Positions 7,567 to 15,645 of a stretch of DNA of 64,000 nt are shown here, piece by piece (positions within the stretch are counted from its first letter, which is position 1; every line of letters starts with the position of its first letter). The notes below the pieces were generated by a model. It made no database searches and had not been told where the DNA came from. It worked only from the letters and a program-made list of their open reading frames with translations. This DNA is from Marinobacterium iners DSM 11526 (lineage in GTDB: Bacteria; Pseudomonadota; Gammaproteobacteria; Pseudomonadales; Balneatricaceae). The stretch lies in contig NZ_FNRJ01000007.1 in the NCBI RefSeq assembly GCF_900107855.1, forward strand, positions 62,001 to 126,000, in the 5' to 3' direction. The position numbers and the translations under genes are program-made.

Positions 7567-8964
7567 ATGAGCAAAGAGACCAATCAGCAGTGGGGCGGCC
7601 GCTTCAGTGAGCCAACCGATGCATTCGTCGCCCGTTTCACCGCTTCGGTTGATTTCGACAAGCGTCTTTATCGGCACGATATCCAGGGCTCAGTGGCGCA
7701 CGCACGTATGCTGGCGAAGGTGGGGGTGCTGACCGAGGAAGAGCGCGACGCAATCATCCGTGGCCTGGGCGAGATCCGGGTCGAGATTGAGCGTGGCGAG
7801 TTCGAGTGGTCGGTGGAGCTGGAAGATGTTCATATGAACATCGAGGCTGCACTGACGAAGAAGATCGGCATCACCGGCAAGAAACTGCATACCGGTCGTT
7901 CGCGCAATGACCAGGTCGCCACTGACATCCGTCTCTACATGCGCGACGAGATCGACCTGATTCTGGCCGAGGTCAGCCGCCTGCAGCAAGGACTGCTGAA
8001 TCTGGCCGAGCAGGAAGCCGATACCATCATGCCCGGCTTCACGCACCTTCAAACCGCCCAGCCGGTTACCTTCGGCCATCATCTGCTGGCCTGGTTCGAG
8101 ATGCTGAGCCGTGACTATGAGCGCTTTGCCGACTGCCGCAAGCGCGTCAACATCATGCCGCTGGGGGCCGCGGCTCTGGCCGGTACAACTTATCCGATTG
8201 ACCGACACTACACCGCCGAACTGCTGCAGTTTGATGCTCCGGCGGGCAATTCCCTGGATGCAGTGTCCGATCGTGATTTCGGCATCGAGTTCTGCGCTGC
8301 TGCCAGCCTGCTGCTGATGCACATGACCCGGATGTCGGAGGAGTTGGTACTCTGGACATCGGCCCAGTTCAACTTTATCAACCTGCCTGACCGTTTCTGC
8401 ACCGGCTCTTCCATCATGCCGCAGAAAAAGAATCCGGACGTGCCTGAGCTGGTACGAGGCAAGAGCGGCCGCGTTTACGGCCACCTGATCTCACTGCTGA
8501 CGCTGATGAAGTCCCAGCCGCTGGCGTACAACAAGGACAATCAGGAAGACAAGGAGCCGCTGTTTGACGCTGTGGACACGGTGAAGGGCTGCCTGCGTGC
8601 CTTTGGTGACATGGTGCCGGCTATCGAGTCGCGCAAGGATCAGATGCGTGAAGCGGCGCGCCGTGGTTTCTCCACCGCTACCGATCTGGCCGACTATCTG
8701 GTTCGCAAGGGAGTGGCCTTCCGTGATGCCCACGAAATTGTCGGGCTGTCCGTCGCCTACGGCATCAAGACCGGCAAGGACCTGTCCGACATGACACTGG
8801 AAGAACTACAGCAGTTCTCCGATGTGATCGCCGATGATGTGTTTGCAGTGCTGACGCTGGAAGGATCGGTGGCGGCGCGTAACCACATTGGTGGCACGGC
8901 ACCGGATCAGGTGCGGGCAGCGGTGATTCGCGGTCGTGACCTGTTGGCGGCGCGTGCCGACTGA
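7567..8964 (+). CDS. argH: Argininosuccinate lyase
   Basis: A 465-residue enzyme of the fumarase/aspartase superfamily that splits argininosuccinate into arginine and fumarate in the last step of arginine synthesis. The superfamily signature [12 protein letters not shown] lies near residues 280-291, with the catalytic serine in its first loop; THLQTAQP near 160 carries the expected histidine. Length and both ends match the family. A TATAAT hexamer at 7497-7502 is a possible -10, but I see no well-spaced -35. The 159 bases between the distal island operator and argH hold only this and a short AATACT/AGTATT inverted repeat at 7413-7426. Confidence 0.98.
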   Translation: MSKETNQQWGGRFSEPTDAFVARFTASVDFDKRLYRHDIQGSVAHARMLAKVGVLTEEERDAIIRGLGEIRVEIERGEFEWSVELEDVHMNIEAALTKKIGITGKKLHTGRSRNDQVATDIRLYMRDEIDLILAEVSRLQQGLLNLAEQEADTIMPGFTHLQTAQPVTFGHHLLAWFEMLSRDYERFADCRKRVNIMPLGAAALAGTTYPIDRHYTAELLQFDAPAGNSLDAVSDRDFGIEFCAAASLLLMHMTRMSEELVLWTSAQFNFINLPDRFCTGSSIMPQKKNPDVPELVRGKSGRVYGHLISLLTLMKSQPLAYNKDNQEDKEPLFDAVDTVKGCLRAFGDMVPAIESRKDQMREAARRGFSTATDLADYLVRKGVAFRDAHEIVGLSVAYGIKTGKDLSDMTLEELQQFSDVIADDVFAVLTLEGSVAARNHIGGTAPDQVRAAVIRGRDLLAARAD

Positions 8965-8983
8965 AAATGACGCGGTGGTCGAA

Positions 8984-9004
8984 GAGCCGCCAGTTTGGTG
9001 GCTC
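8984..9004. terminator. Shared terminator hairpin between argH and gcvR
   Basis: GAGCCGCCA (8984-8992) pairs with TGGTGGCTC (8996-9004) over a three-base loop, with one G-T pair. A loose T-rich tract follows on the plus strand. It sits between convergent genes, so it may serve both. The imperfect T-run keeps the confidence moderate. Confidence 0.5.
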
Positions 9005-9021
9005 CAGTCTTGGTTTTGCTG

Positions 9022-9537
9022 TCAGCGCAGGGTGATGTCCACCATCAGATCACCGGCGATCGCTTCCAGTGCCTGCTGCAGATCATCAGGATCCAGGTCT
9101 GCCGGGGCCAACAGTTCTGCCTCGGCCTTGAACAGCTCTTCCGCCGACATTGAGCCAGAGGTCAGCTCGGTGCTCAGTCGTTCTACATTGATGTGTCGTG
9201 CGGCCAGTGCCTGTGAAATCTCGCGCACAATACCCGGTTTGTCATGCCCCACCAGCTCCAGTGTCATCGGCTGCATCTCGGCTACGGGTGGGGCGTCTTC
9301 GCTGCGCTCCGCCGTGACTCTGAGTCCCTGTGTTTGCAGCGCTTCCAGTGCGCTGATCAGTGCCTCGGCCTGTTCGTTGGGCACTTGAGTGATCAGAATG
9401 CCGGCGAACTTGCCACCCAGGCGTGACATGCCCGACTCCAGCCAGTTACCCTGATGCTCGGCAATGGTGCGGGACAGCAGTCCGACCAGCCCCGGCTTAT
9501 CCGGTCCGATGACCGTAAGAACCAATGATGTCAGCAT
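9022..9537 (-). CDS. gcvR: ACT-domain protein, GcvR-like glycine cleavage system regulator
   Basis: A 171-residue protein with two ACT domains: the first starts at LVLTVIGPDKPGLVGLLSRT (about residues 4-80) and the second at MTLELVGHDKPGIVREISQ (about 92-168). This two-ACT layout is that of GcvR, which in E. coli binds GcvA and represses gcvTHP when glycine is low. The start at ATG 9537 is preferred over 9570 because it begins at the first ACT strand and has AAGG upstream. gcvT and gcvH lie 8 kb away in the same window, but no gcvA is seen. Orthology to GcvR is likely rather than proven; related two-ACT proteins exist with unknown targets. Confidence 0.78.
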   Translation of the reverse strand: MLTSLVLTVIGPDKPGLVGLLSRTIAEHQGNWLESGMSRLGGKFAGILITQVPNEQAEALISALEALQTQGLRVTAERSEDAPPVAEMQPMTLELVGHDKPGIVREISQALAARHINVERLSTELTSGSMSAEELFKAEAELLAPADLDPDDLQQALEAIAGDLMVDITLR

Positions 9538-9607
9538 TATATGCAGCCTTTGTTGGTAATGGTTGAGCAACCTGTGTTGCCGTCTCTTGTAGGGGAATGT
9601 ATATCAG

Positions 9608-10516
9608 ATGCAGCCGATAATCATCGCCCTCTGGCCTGTTTTTGCGCTCCTGCTGCTCGGCTTTCTGGCTCGTCGCAGTGGATTTCCAGGTGAAGGTTTC
9701 TGGCAGCCGGCAGAAAAGGCGACCTATTATGTGCTGTTTCCGGCTTTGCTGGTGGAGCGTCTGGCCAATGCCCAGCTGGCAGGTGACGATTCTATTCGGC
9801 TGGCGGCACTGGTTGTGGTTGTGTTGGTTATGGCCGCTCTGTTCTGTTGTGCCTGCAAACCGCTGTTGCGTCTGACGGTACCTGCCTTCACCTCTTTTTT
9901 TCAGGGCAGTGTACGCTTCAATACCTATGTTGCGCTTGCTGTCACTGCGGCGCTGCACGGGTCAGAGGGCATCGTGCTGGCGGCGGTGATAACGGCCGTG
10001 ATGATTCCGCTGCTGAACCTGTTCAGCGTCCTGGCTTTTGCACTGACTTCCGAGCAGGCGTTTTCGCCGCGTCAACTGCTGATGACACTGGCTCGAAATC
10101 CGTTGATTCTGGCTTGTCTGCTGGGTATTGCGTTGAGCCTTTCGGGCGCTGCTTTGCCTTTGGGTGTAACTTCGGTGCTGGAGCTGTTGGGGCGTATGGC
10201 GTTGCCAATGGGGCTGCTGGCGGTGGGAGCCGGATTGGACTTGCGGGCCTTGCGTGGCGGCGGCAGGGCACTGGTCGCGGCCAGTCTGATCAAGCTTCTG
10301 TTTTTGCCGCTGCTGGCGTTTGCGCTGGCCGGGTTGTGGCAGCTGGACCTGCTGACAACCAGTGTAGTAGTGATATTTGCGGCCGTACCGACGGCCACTT
10401 CGGCCTATATTCTGGCCCGGCAGATGGGCGGTGATGCCGAGTTGATGGCGGGCATCATTACGGCACAGACGATGATTTCAATGCTGACGCTGCCCGTAGT
10501 TTTGATTCTTCTTTAA
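9608..10516 (+). CDS. AEC-family (auxin efflux carrier-like) permease
   Basis: A 302-residue inner-membrane protein with about ten hydrophobic segments in two halves, typical of the AEC (malonate/auxin carrier) family of secondary transporters. It starts directly with a membrane segment (MQPIIIALWPVFALLLLGFL) and ends with a hydrophobic helix. ATG 9608 has GGGGA about 13 bases upstream. It is divergent from gcvR with 70 bases between start codons. Bacterial members move malate, malonate or similar acids, but the substrate here is not evident. No partner enzyme gene is adjacent. Confidence 0.88.
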   Translation: MQPIIIALWPVFALLLLGFLARRSGFPGEGFWQPAEKATYYVLFPALLVERLANAQLAGDDSIRLAALVVVVLVMAALFCCACKPLLRLTVPAFTSFFQGSVRFNTYVALAVTAALHGSEGIVLAAVITAVMIPLLNLFSVLAFALTSEQAFSPRQLLMTLARNPLILACLLGIALSLSGAALPLGVTSVLELLGRMALPMGLLAVGAGLDLRALRGGGRALVAASLIKLLFLPLLAFALAGLWQLDLLTTSVVVIFAAVPTATSAYILARQMGGDAELMAGIITAQTMISMLTLPVVLILL

Positions 10517-10623
10517 AAGTGTCGCCAAAAAATACCTTATTTCATACATTTTTCGGCACGTTTGGCGACATATCCCTGAAGATATAAAAAATAGAGGTTA
10601 AAATCCGGAAAAGTGCCGCCAAA
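10515..10623. repeat. Three copies of a GTGYCGCCAAA element
   Basis: AAAAGTGTCGCCAAA (10515-10529) and AAAAGTGCCGCCAAA (10609-10623) are direct copies with one mismatch. TTTGGCGACA (10561-10570) is an inverted copy that can pair perfectly with 10520-10529 over a 31-base loop. The cluster lies in the 213-base gap between the AEC permease and a small membrane ORF. It could be a regulatory site array or a structured RNA; no known family is recognised. Confidence 0.55.
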
Positions 10624-10729
10624 GGGGTTGAAAAAAAAGCTGCGTGTGAAAGACTAGCGTTTGTCACATGATTATGCTGACACTTAAAGCATAACTTTAA
10701 CTGCAACCATCGGATAACTGCTGACGATC

Positions 10730-10855
10730 ATGAATAAAAGCCCGGATCTGGTATTGGTACTCGTGATTGTGTTCATAGTAGGTGCCGTAATGACTGGCAT
10801 CTCACAGAGCGATCTCCAACTGGCCGCCATGGTGCAGCAGGTTTTCAACAGTTGA
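10730..10855 (+). CDS. Small single-pass membrane protein, 41 residues, function unknown
   Basis: ATG 10730 to TGA 10855 encodes 41 residues. After the start MNKSPD there is a clean 18-residue hydrophobic helix (LVLVLVIVFIVGAVMTGI), then a polar tail ending QQVFNS, so an N-in single-pass inner-membrane topology is plausible. The ribosome site is weak. Upstream are a TTAAAG/CTTTAA inverted repeat (10684-10700) and the GTGYCGCCAAA cluster. The last 11 bases overlap the 3' end of ygfA on the other strand. The strongly biased hydrophobic stretch supports real coding, but no homologue is recognised. Confidence 0.55.
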   Translation: MNKSPDLVLVLVIVFIVGAVMTGISQSDLQLAAMVQQVFNS

Positions 10856-11438
10856 TGGCGTAAACCCGCGAGTCTGTCGCGATCGCGTCCAGCGGAACGT
10901 CCCACCTTTCTATCGGTAGCTGATTTACTCGTTGCAACTCGTGTGCAAGTCCCACTAGTTTTGGTCCGCGCATGCCATTGCCTTTCAGGCGGAAGGCAAA
11001 CGTCCGGTCATAATAGCCTCCTCCCATGCCCATGCGGCCACCATCGGCTGAAAACGCCACCAGCGGCAGCAGTACCAGATCCAGTGCTACAGCAGGGCGA
11101 ACAGGCTTGCCCTGAAGTACAGGCTCCAGAATACGGTAGCGATTGAGCTGCATCCGGGTCGTTGTGGCGTAGGGGGTAAACCAGAGTCGGTTGTGCCGGA
11201 TCGGGTGCAGTACCGGTAGATAGAGCGTTTTGCCAAGCGTGCGGCAAAGGGTTATCAGTGGTCGGGTATCGATTTCGCCATCGTTGGGCAGATAGATTGC
11301 CACATGGCGAGCCTTGGCAAACCAGAGTTGTCGGGCGAGGTTTCGAGCAAGGCAGCGACCGGCTGTGCGCTGTTGCTGGGGGGTAAGTGCCCGTCTTCGG
11401 GCCCGCATTTCGCGGCGGAGTGTTTTGCGATCCTGCAT
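10845..11438 (-). CDS. ygfA: 5-formyltetrahydrofolate cyclo-ligase
   Basis: A 197-residue enzyme (YgfA/Fau, MTHFS) that uses ATP to convert 5-formyl-THF to 5,10-methenyl-THF in one-carbon metabolism. The basic N-terminus (LRREMRARRRALTP) and the family signature FSADGGRMGMGGGYYDRT near residue 130 are both visible. The start at ATG 11438 lies 9 bases after the end of 6S RNA, the ssrS-ygfA arrangement known from E. coli where the two are co-transcribed. There is no good ribosome site, which fits a leader shared with the RNA. It converges on the small membrane ORF with an 11-base overlap. Confidence 0.96.
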   Translation of the reverse strand: MQDRKTLRREMRARRRALTPQQQRTAGRCLARNLARQLWFAKARHVAIYLPNDGEIDTRPLITLCRTLGKTLYLPVLHPIRHNRLWFTPYATTTRMQLNRYRILEPVLQGKPVRPAVALDLVLLPLVAFSADGGRMGMGGGYYDRTFAFRLKGNGMRGPKLVGLAHELQRVNQLPIERWDVPLDAIATDSRVYAINC

Positions 11439-11447
11439 GATGTAAAA

Positions 11448-11626
11448 GGCTTCCCGGAGTGCCGGTGTCGGTCGTGGCCCTGAACCCTAAGGTTCAGAGT
11501 GGAAGCGCTTACTGATATATCAGGCTTTCCGTCAAGCGGACATGCTCACAATACCAGTTGAGCGCTGCCGGGGTATTGCTTATCGGCTCGAGGGACTTGA
11601 CCGACTGTCGAACACTCCAGGAACCT
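11448..11626 (-). ncRNA. ssrS: 6S RNA
   Basis: About 179 nt. The minus-strand sequence contains the conserved 6S blocks in order: TCAAGTCCCTCGAGCCGATA on the 5' side, GTGAGCATGTCCGCTTGACG and GAAAGCCTGATAT near the apical region, CCACTCTGAACCTTAGGGTTC, then ACACCGGCACTCCGGGAAGC closing the terminal stem. These match the gammaproteobacterial 6S consensus. The gene lies between zapA and ygfA, its standard place. 6S RNA mimics an open promoter and sequesters sigma70 RNA polymerase in stationary phase. The exact ends are estimated from the promoter and from the pairing of the terminal helix. Confidence 0.93.
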
Positions 11627-11632
11627 GATTTC

Positions 11633-11660
11633 ATTATACGCGTGCTTGTCTGAATGTCAG
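11633..11660 (-). promoter_or_regulatory. ssrS: Sigma70 promoter of 6S RNA
   Basis: On the minus strand, CTGACA (11655-11660), a 16-base spacer and a perfect TATAAT (11633-11638) place the transcription start near 11626, at the expected 5' end of the RNA. Confidence 0.72.
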
Positions 11661-11719
11661 CTCTTGTAATTCTTTCTGCTTCTGCTAAGGATGCTTAAAA
11701 TTATGAAAATAAAGTGTTT

Positions 11720-12046
11720 TCAGGATGATGAAGAGTTTTCATTCGCTTTGGAGGTGTTGTTGCGTGCCAGGCTCTGGTCAATTTTCTGCCCCAATCGGCG
11801 CAGGTTGACCTCTACTGCCTGACGCTGTTCCTCTCGGCTTTTGATCAGCTCGTGCGACATATTCAATGCGGCCATAACAGCGATCCGCTCAAGGCCGATG
11901 ATCTTGCCTGAGTGACGTATATCGAGCATTTTCTGGTTCAGGTAGTCGGCAGAGGCCAGTAACTCCGCTTCGGCTCCGTCCGGGCAGCTGATGGTATATT
12001 CCTTGTCGAGCAACTTGACGGTGACAGTGCGTGCGTCTGCGCTCAT
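11720..12046 (-). CDS. zapA: Cell division protein ZapA
   Basis: A 108-residue cytoplasmic protein. ZapA binds and bundles FtsZ protofilaments at midcell. The N-terminal globular part (VTVKLLDKEYTISCPDG, DYLNQKMLDIR, ERIAVMAALNMSHEL) matches the family and is followed by a C-terminal coiled coil with a Ser/Asn-rich tail. The start ATG at 12046 overlaps the stop of the upstream coiled-coil gene by four bases (ATGA), so the two are translationally coupled. 6S RNA follows on the same strand. Confidence 0.95.
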   Translation of the reverse strand: MSADARTVTVKLLDKEYTISCPDGAEAELLASADYLNQKMLDIRHSGKIIGLERIAVMAALNMSHELIKSREEQRQAVEVNLRRLGQKIDQSLARNNTSKANENSSSS

Positions 12047-12252
12047 GAGTTCTGCTCCAGTGCCTTGAGTCGCTGTATCATGCCTTCAACCTTGCTGCGG
12101 GTCTGGTCATTCAGCTGGATCAATTGAGCACGTTCTTCGCGCAGACGGGTGTCCTGTTCGCGCAGCGTGCTGTTTTCAAGCTCAAGCTGTTCTACCCGCG
12201 CAAGAAGCAGGTCAATCTTGTGTTCCAGTGCGTTGAAATAATGTTCGGTCAT
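12043..12252 (-). CDS. Coiled-coil protein, TIGR02449 family (ZapB-like)
   Basis: A 69-residue, almost entirely helical protein with heptad leucines (LEHKIDLLLARVEQLELENSTL) and many Glu, Gln and Arg residues, matching the small TIGR02449 family always found before zapA. By length, coiled-coil character and coupling to zapA it is inferred to act in the divisome in a ZapB-like way, but that role is not shown by sequence. I placed the start at ATG 12252, where the helix begins; the longer frame to 12318 has an unrelated N-terminus. Confidence 0.82.
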   Translation of the reverse strand: MTEHYFNALEHKIDLLLARVEQLELENSTLREQDTRLREERAQLIQLNDQTRSKVEGMIQRLKALEQNS

Positions 12253-12417
12253 GCCAGGCCCCATGCAGTATGCGCTGACTATAAACAGCCGTTGCGACAG
12301 GGTCAATCTGACACGCATGGCCCTGTATAGGGCTAAATGCTAGCATAGAGATCAATGCAGTGCCGGCCCTCTCCGGATACCCTCTGTAAAAACATGACCC
12401 GAACCGGATAGATCAAT

Positions 12418-13026
12418 ATGACAGATGAACAGGCCCCCGTAATCGAGCTGCCGGATTTTGACACTTTGGCTGACCTGCTGGTGGAAGAGGGATTGCTGAC
12501 CCTTTCCCCCGCTGAGCTGCACGGACTGCTGTGCGGCCAGGTAGCGGCCGGTGCCCGGTTTGATCCGGTCACCCTGTTTGCCCGTATCGGCGAGCTGCTG
12601 GATCTGGAGCCGTTCAGCCGAGAGCTGACGCGTACTGGCATCATGCAGCTGTATCTGGCCACGCTGCAGCAGCTGCAGGCCCCGGACTTCAGCTTTGAAC
12701 TGGTCCTGCCGGATGATGACCAGCCACTGGCGGGGCGTGCAGATGCGTTGGGTTTGTGGTGCAGCGGTTTTCTCAGCGGTTTCGGCCTGCAGGAACGCAA
12801 GGGTAGCCAGGGGTTGTCGATCGAAGGCCAGGAAACCCTGCGAGACCTGGCTCAGATCGTTCAGATCACAACGGCTGCCGATGCCGAAGCGGAAGAAGAC
12901 GAAAATGACCTGATGGAAGTGCAGGAATACGTACGCATGGCGGCATTACTGGTGTTCAGTGAATGCAATGAGCCGGATGGGCAGCCGAGCGATGCTGCAG
13001 CCGAAACAGCGCCTGTTCTGCACTGA
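12418..13026 (+). CDS. ygfB: UPF0149 family protein YgfB
   Basis: A 202-residue acidic cytoplasmic protein with family blocks LSPAELHGLLCGQVAAGA near residue 35 and LGLWCSGFLSGFGL near 115, then an acidic stretch (DAEAEEDENDLMEVQEYVRM). YgfB precedes pepP in many gammaproteobacteria, as here. In Pseudomonas aeruginosa it has been linked to antagonism of AlpA-dependent gene control and beta-lactam resistance; whether that holds here is unknown. ATG 12418 is divergent from the zapA unit. Confidence 0.93.
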   Translation: MTDEQAPVIELPDFDTLADLLVEEGLLTLSPAELHGLLCGQVAAGARFDPVTLFARIGELLDLEPFSRELTRTGIMQLYLATLQQLQAPDFSFELVLPDDDQPLAGRADALGLWCSGFLSGFGLQERKGSQGLSIEGQETLRDLAQIVQITTAADAEAEEDENDLMEVQEYVRMAALLVFSECNEPDGQPSDAAAETAPVLH

Positions 13027-13042
13027 GCGGAGGAAAGCCAGC

Positions 13043-14359
13043 ATGAAAATTGCTCAATCTGAATTTGCCCGTCGCCGCCAAAGGTTGCTGGAAAAGTTGC
13101 CGGCCGGCAGTGTGGCGCTGGTCTGTGCAGCCCATCTGAAAACGCGCAACCGCGATGCCGAGTACAGCTTTCGCCAGGACAGCGATTTTTATTACCTGAC
13201 CGGTTTTAATGAGCCGGACGCCTTGTTGCTCCTGATTCCCGGTCGAGTCGAGGGTGAGTTTGTGCTTTTCTGTCCGCCGCGCGACCCGCAGATGGAGATC
13301 TGGACCGGCTACCGCGCCGGCCCCGAGGGCTGTGTACGTGATTTTGGCGCGGACCAGGCGTTCTCGCTGACAGAGCTTGAGCAGACAGTGCCGAGCCTGT
13401 TGGATGGTGCCAGCCGGCTCTACTATGCACTGGGCAGCGATGAAGCCCTGGATGGTCGGGTACGCGGCTGGCTCAACGAGATTCGCGGCCGAGCCCGTCA
13501 GGGTGCGCAGGCGCCGGAAGAGCTGGTGCTGTTGGATAATTTGCTGCATGAGCTGCGCCTGTTCAAGTCTGAAGCCGAGCAGGAGGTGATGCGTCGTGCC
13601 GCCGAAATCTCGGCTGAAGCGCATTGCCGCGCCATGCGCGCAGCAAACCCCGGGATGCATGAATACCAGCTGGAGGCCGAGATTACCGGCTACTGCATGC
13701 AGCAGGGCGCCCGCTTTCAAGCCTACTCACCGATTGTGGGCGCCGGCGCCAACGCCTGCATTCTGCACTACATCGAAAACAGCGCTCAGATGCAGGATGG
13801 TGATCTGGTGCTGATCGATGCCGGTTGTGAGCTGGACAACTATGCCAGCGATATTACCCGTACCTTTCCGGTCAATGGCCGCTTCAGTGACGAACAAAAG
13901 GCGCTGTATCAGCTGGTACTGGATACCCAGGAAGCCTGCATCGCGGCGATGAAGCCTGGTGTCCCCTGGAACAAGATTCACGATCTGTCGGTTGAGTGTC
14001 TGACCGATGGGCTGATTAAGCTGGGTCTGCTTGTGGGCGAGCGTGATGCGTTGATTGAGGAAGGTGCCTATCGTCGTTTCTACATGCATCGCATCGGTCA
14101 CTGGCTGGGGATGGATGTGCATGATGTGGGCCAGTACAAATTGAAGAGCGAGTGGCGACCGCTTGAGCCGGGTATGGTGATGACCGTGGAGCCGGGGCTG
14201 TATATCGCACCGGATGATGACAGTGTTGAGCCTCGCTGGCGCGGAATCGGTATCCGTATAGAAGATGATGTGCTGGTCACGCCTGCGGGCTGCGAGGTGC
14301 TTACTTCGGCCGTACCCAAAACCGTTGCCGCCATCGAAGAGCTGATGGCTCGCCGCTGA
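13043..14359 (+). CDS. pepP: Xaa-Pro aminopeptidase (aminopeptidase P II)
   Basis: A 438-residue dimetal peptidase that removes N-terminal residues preceding proline. The N-terminal creatinase-like domain covers about residues 1-175, and the pita-bread catalytic domain follows. Manganese ligands are visible in LVLIDAGCELDNYASDITR (two Asp), HRIGHWLGMDVHD (His), MTVEPGLYI (Glu) and GIRIEDDVLV (Glu). The start at ATG 13043 is set by GGAGG ten bases upstream; the longer frame to 12959 lies within ygfB. It sits in the classical ygfB-pepP-ubiH-ubiI run, 17 bases before ubiH. Confidence 0.97.
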   Translation: MKIAQSEFARRRQRLLEKLPAGSVALVCAAHLKTRNRDAEYSFRQDSDFYYLTGFNEPDALLLLIPGRVEGEFVLFCPPRDPQMEIWTGYRAGPEGCVRDFGADQAFSLTELEQTVPSLLDGASRLYYALGSDEALDGRVRGWLNEIRGRARQGAQAPEELVLLDNLLHELRLFKSEAEQEVMRRAAEISAEAHCRAMRAANPGMHEYQLEAEITGYCMQQGARFQAYSPIVGAGANACILHYIENSAQMQDGDLVLIDAGCELDNYASDITRTFPVNGRFSDEQKALYQLVLDTQEACIAAMKPGVPWNKIHDLSVECLTDGLIKLGLLVGERDALIEEGAYRRFYMHRIGHWLGMDVHDVGQYKLKSEWRPLEPGMVMTVEPGLYIAPDDDSVEPRWRGIGIRIEDDVLVTPAGCEVLTSAVPKTVAAIEELMARR

Positions 14360-14376
14360 CTCAGTGAGGAACGCGC

Positions 14377-15621
14377 ATGCAGCAGTATGATCTGGTCATA
14401 ATTGGTGGCGGCATGGTCGGGGCGAGTCTGGCCTGCGCCCTGCTGCCAACGGCAAAAGCGCTCAATCTGCGGATGGCACTGGTCGAAGCCCAGCCTTTGC
14501 CGGGTGCGGATGAGCCGATTTTCACCCCAAGTTACGACAATCGCTCAACGGCGCTGGCTCAGGGTGTGCGCACCCTGTATGAGCGTATGGGGCTTTGGCA
14601 GGCGCTGCAGGCTCATCTGACGCCGATCAATACCATACACGTGTCCGAGCGCGGGCGTTTCGGCACCACCCGGCTACAGGCCGAGGATGAGGCCGTCCCG
14701 GCGCTGGGCTATGTGGTAGAAAACCATTGGCTGGGTCAGGTGTTGAATAGCCAGCTACAGCGCAATGTCGGTCCGTGGCTGACTCTGATGGCGCCGGTCG
14801 AGGTGACTGCGCTGGAGCAGCGTGCCGGCGGCAACAGGCTGCAGCTGCAGGTCAACGGCGAGCAGCAGAGACTGCAGGCTGACCTGGTGGTCATGGCTGA
14901 CGGTGGTCGCTCGTCCCTGCGCGAACAGCTGGGAATTGGCTACAGCGTACAGTCCTATGATCAGCATGCACTGGTTGCCAATGTGTCACTGGATCGGCCG
15001 CACCGCAACATAGCCTATGAGCGCTTCACTCAGGATGGCCCGCTGGCGCTGCTGCCCGGCGAATCGATCAACGGCCACAACCGTTGCGGTCTGGTCTGGA
15101 CTCTGGGTGATGACGAGCTGGACGGGGTTCTGGCGCTGGATGACGCGGCGTTTCTGGCGCGCCTGCAGGAGCGCTTCGGTTACCGTGCCGGCCGTTTTAC
15201 CGCGGTGGGTGAGCGCTATCATTACCCGCTGAAGCTGTCGCTGGCAGAAGAGCAGGTGCGTGCCGGGCTGGTGGTGCTGGGTAACGCCGCGCACGCCCTG
15301 CATCCGATTGCCGGACAGGGCTACAATCTTGCCCTGCGCGGCGCCGTTGCGCTGGCAGACTTGATCATCGCGCGCAAGCGTGCCGACCTTGCGCTGGGTG
15401 ACCTGACTGCGCTGCAGGAGTTTGTTGAGCAGCGGCGTCAGGATCAGTTTCGTACCATTCAGTTCAGTGATCGAACCATGAAACTGTTTACCAGCCACAA
15501 TCCACTGCTGCGGGCCCTGCGTGGCAGCGGGCTGCAGCTGCTTGAAAGTTGTCCTCCTGCCAAAACCCTGTTTGCCCGTGCCGCCATGGGGCTTGACCAG
15601 CCCGCCGCACGGCTTCGCTGA
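14377..15621 (+). CDS. ubiH: 2-octaprenyl-6-methoxyphenol hydroxylase UbiH
   Basis: A 414-residue FAD-dependent monooxygenase of ubiquinone synthesis. The N-terminal dinucleotide fold is VIIGGGMVGASLACAL (residues 7-22). A DG motif (VVMADGGRSSLREQLG) lies mid-protein, and the second FAD motif GNAAHALHPIAGQGYNLALR near residue 305 is typical of the UbiH/UbiF/UbiI group. UbiH is assigned over its paralogues by position: second after pepP and directly before ubiI. AGTGAGGA precedes ATG 14377. It likely acts in the soluble Ubi complex at the inner membrane. Confidence 0.93.
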   Translation: MQQYDLVIIGGGMVGASLACALLPTAKALNLRMALVEAQPLPGADEPIFTPSYDNRSTALAQGVRTLYERMGLWQALQAHLTPINTIHVSERGRFGTTRLQAEDEAVPALGYVVENHWLGQVLNSQLQRNVGPWLTLMAPVEVTALEQRAGGNRLQLQVNGEQQRLQADLVVMADGGRSSLREQLGIGYSVQSYDQHALVANVSLDRPHRNIAYERFTQDGPLALLPGESINGHNRCGLVWTLGDDELDGVLALDDAAFLARLQERFGYRAGRFTAVGERYHYPLKLSLAEEQVRAGLVVLGNAAHALHPIAGQGYNLALRGAVALADLIIARKRADLALGDLTALQEFVEQRRQDQFRTIQFSDRTMKLFTSHNPLLRALRGSGLQLLESCPPAKTLFARAAMGLDQPAARLR

Positions 15622-15645
15622 CCCTCTTTCCTGTCGGAGCTGAAC

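Noticed and set aside
7690-8484. A 264-codon minus-strand frame opposite argH
   Set aside because: Antisense shadow of a conserved gene; composition is low in hydrophobic core residues and has no family motif.
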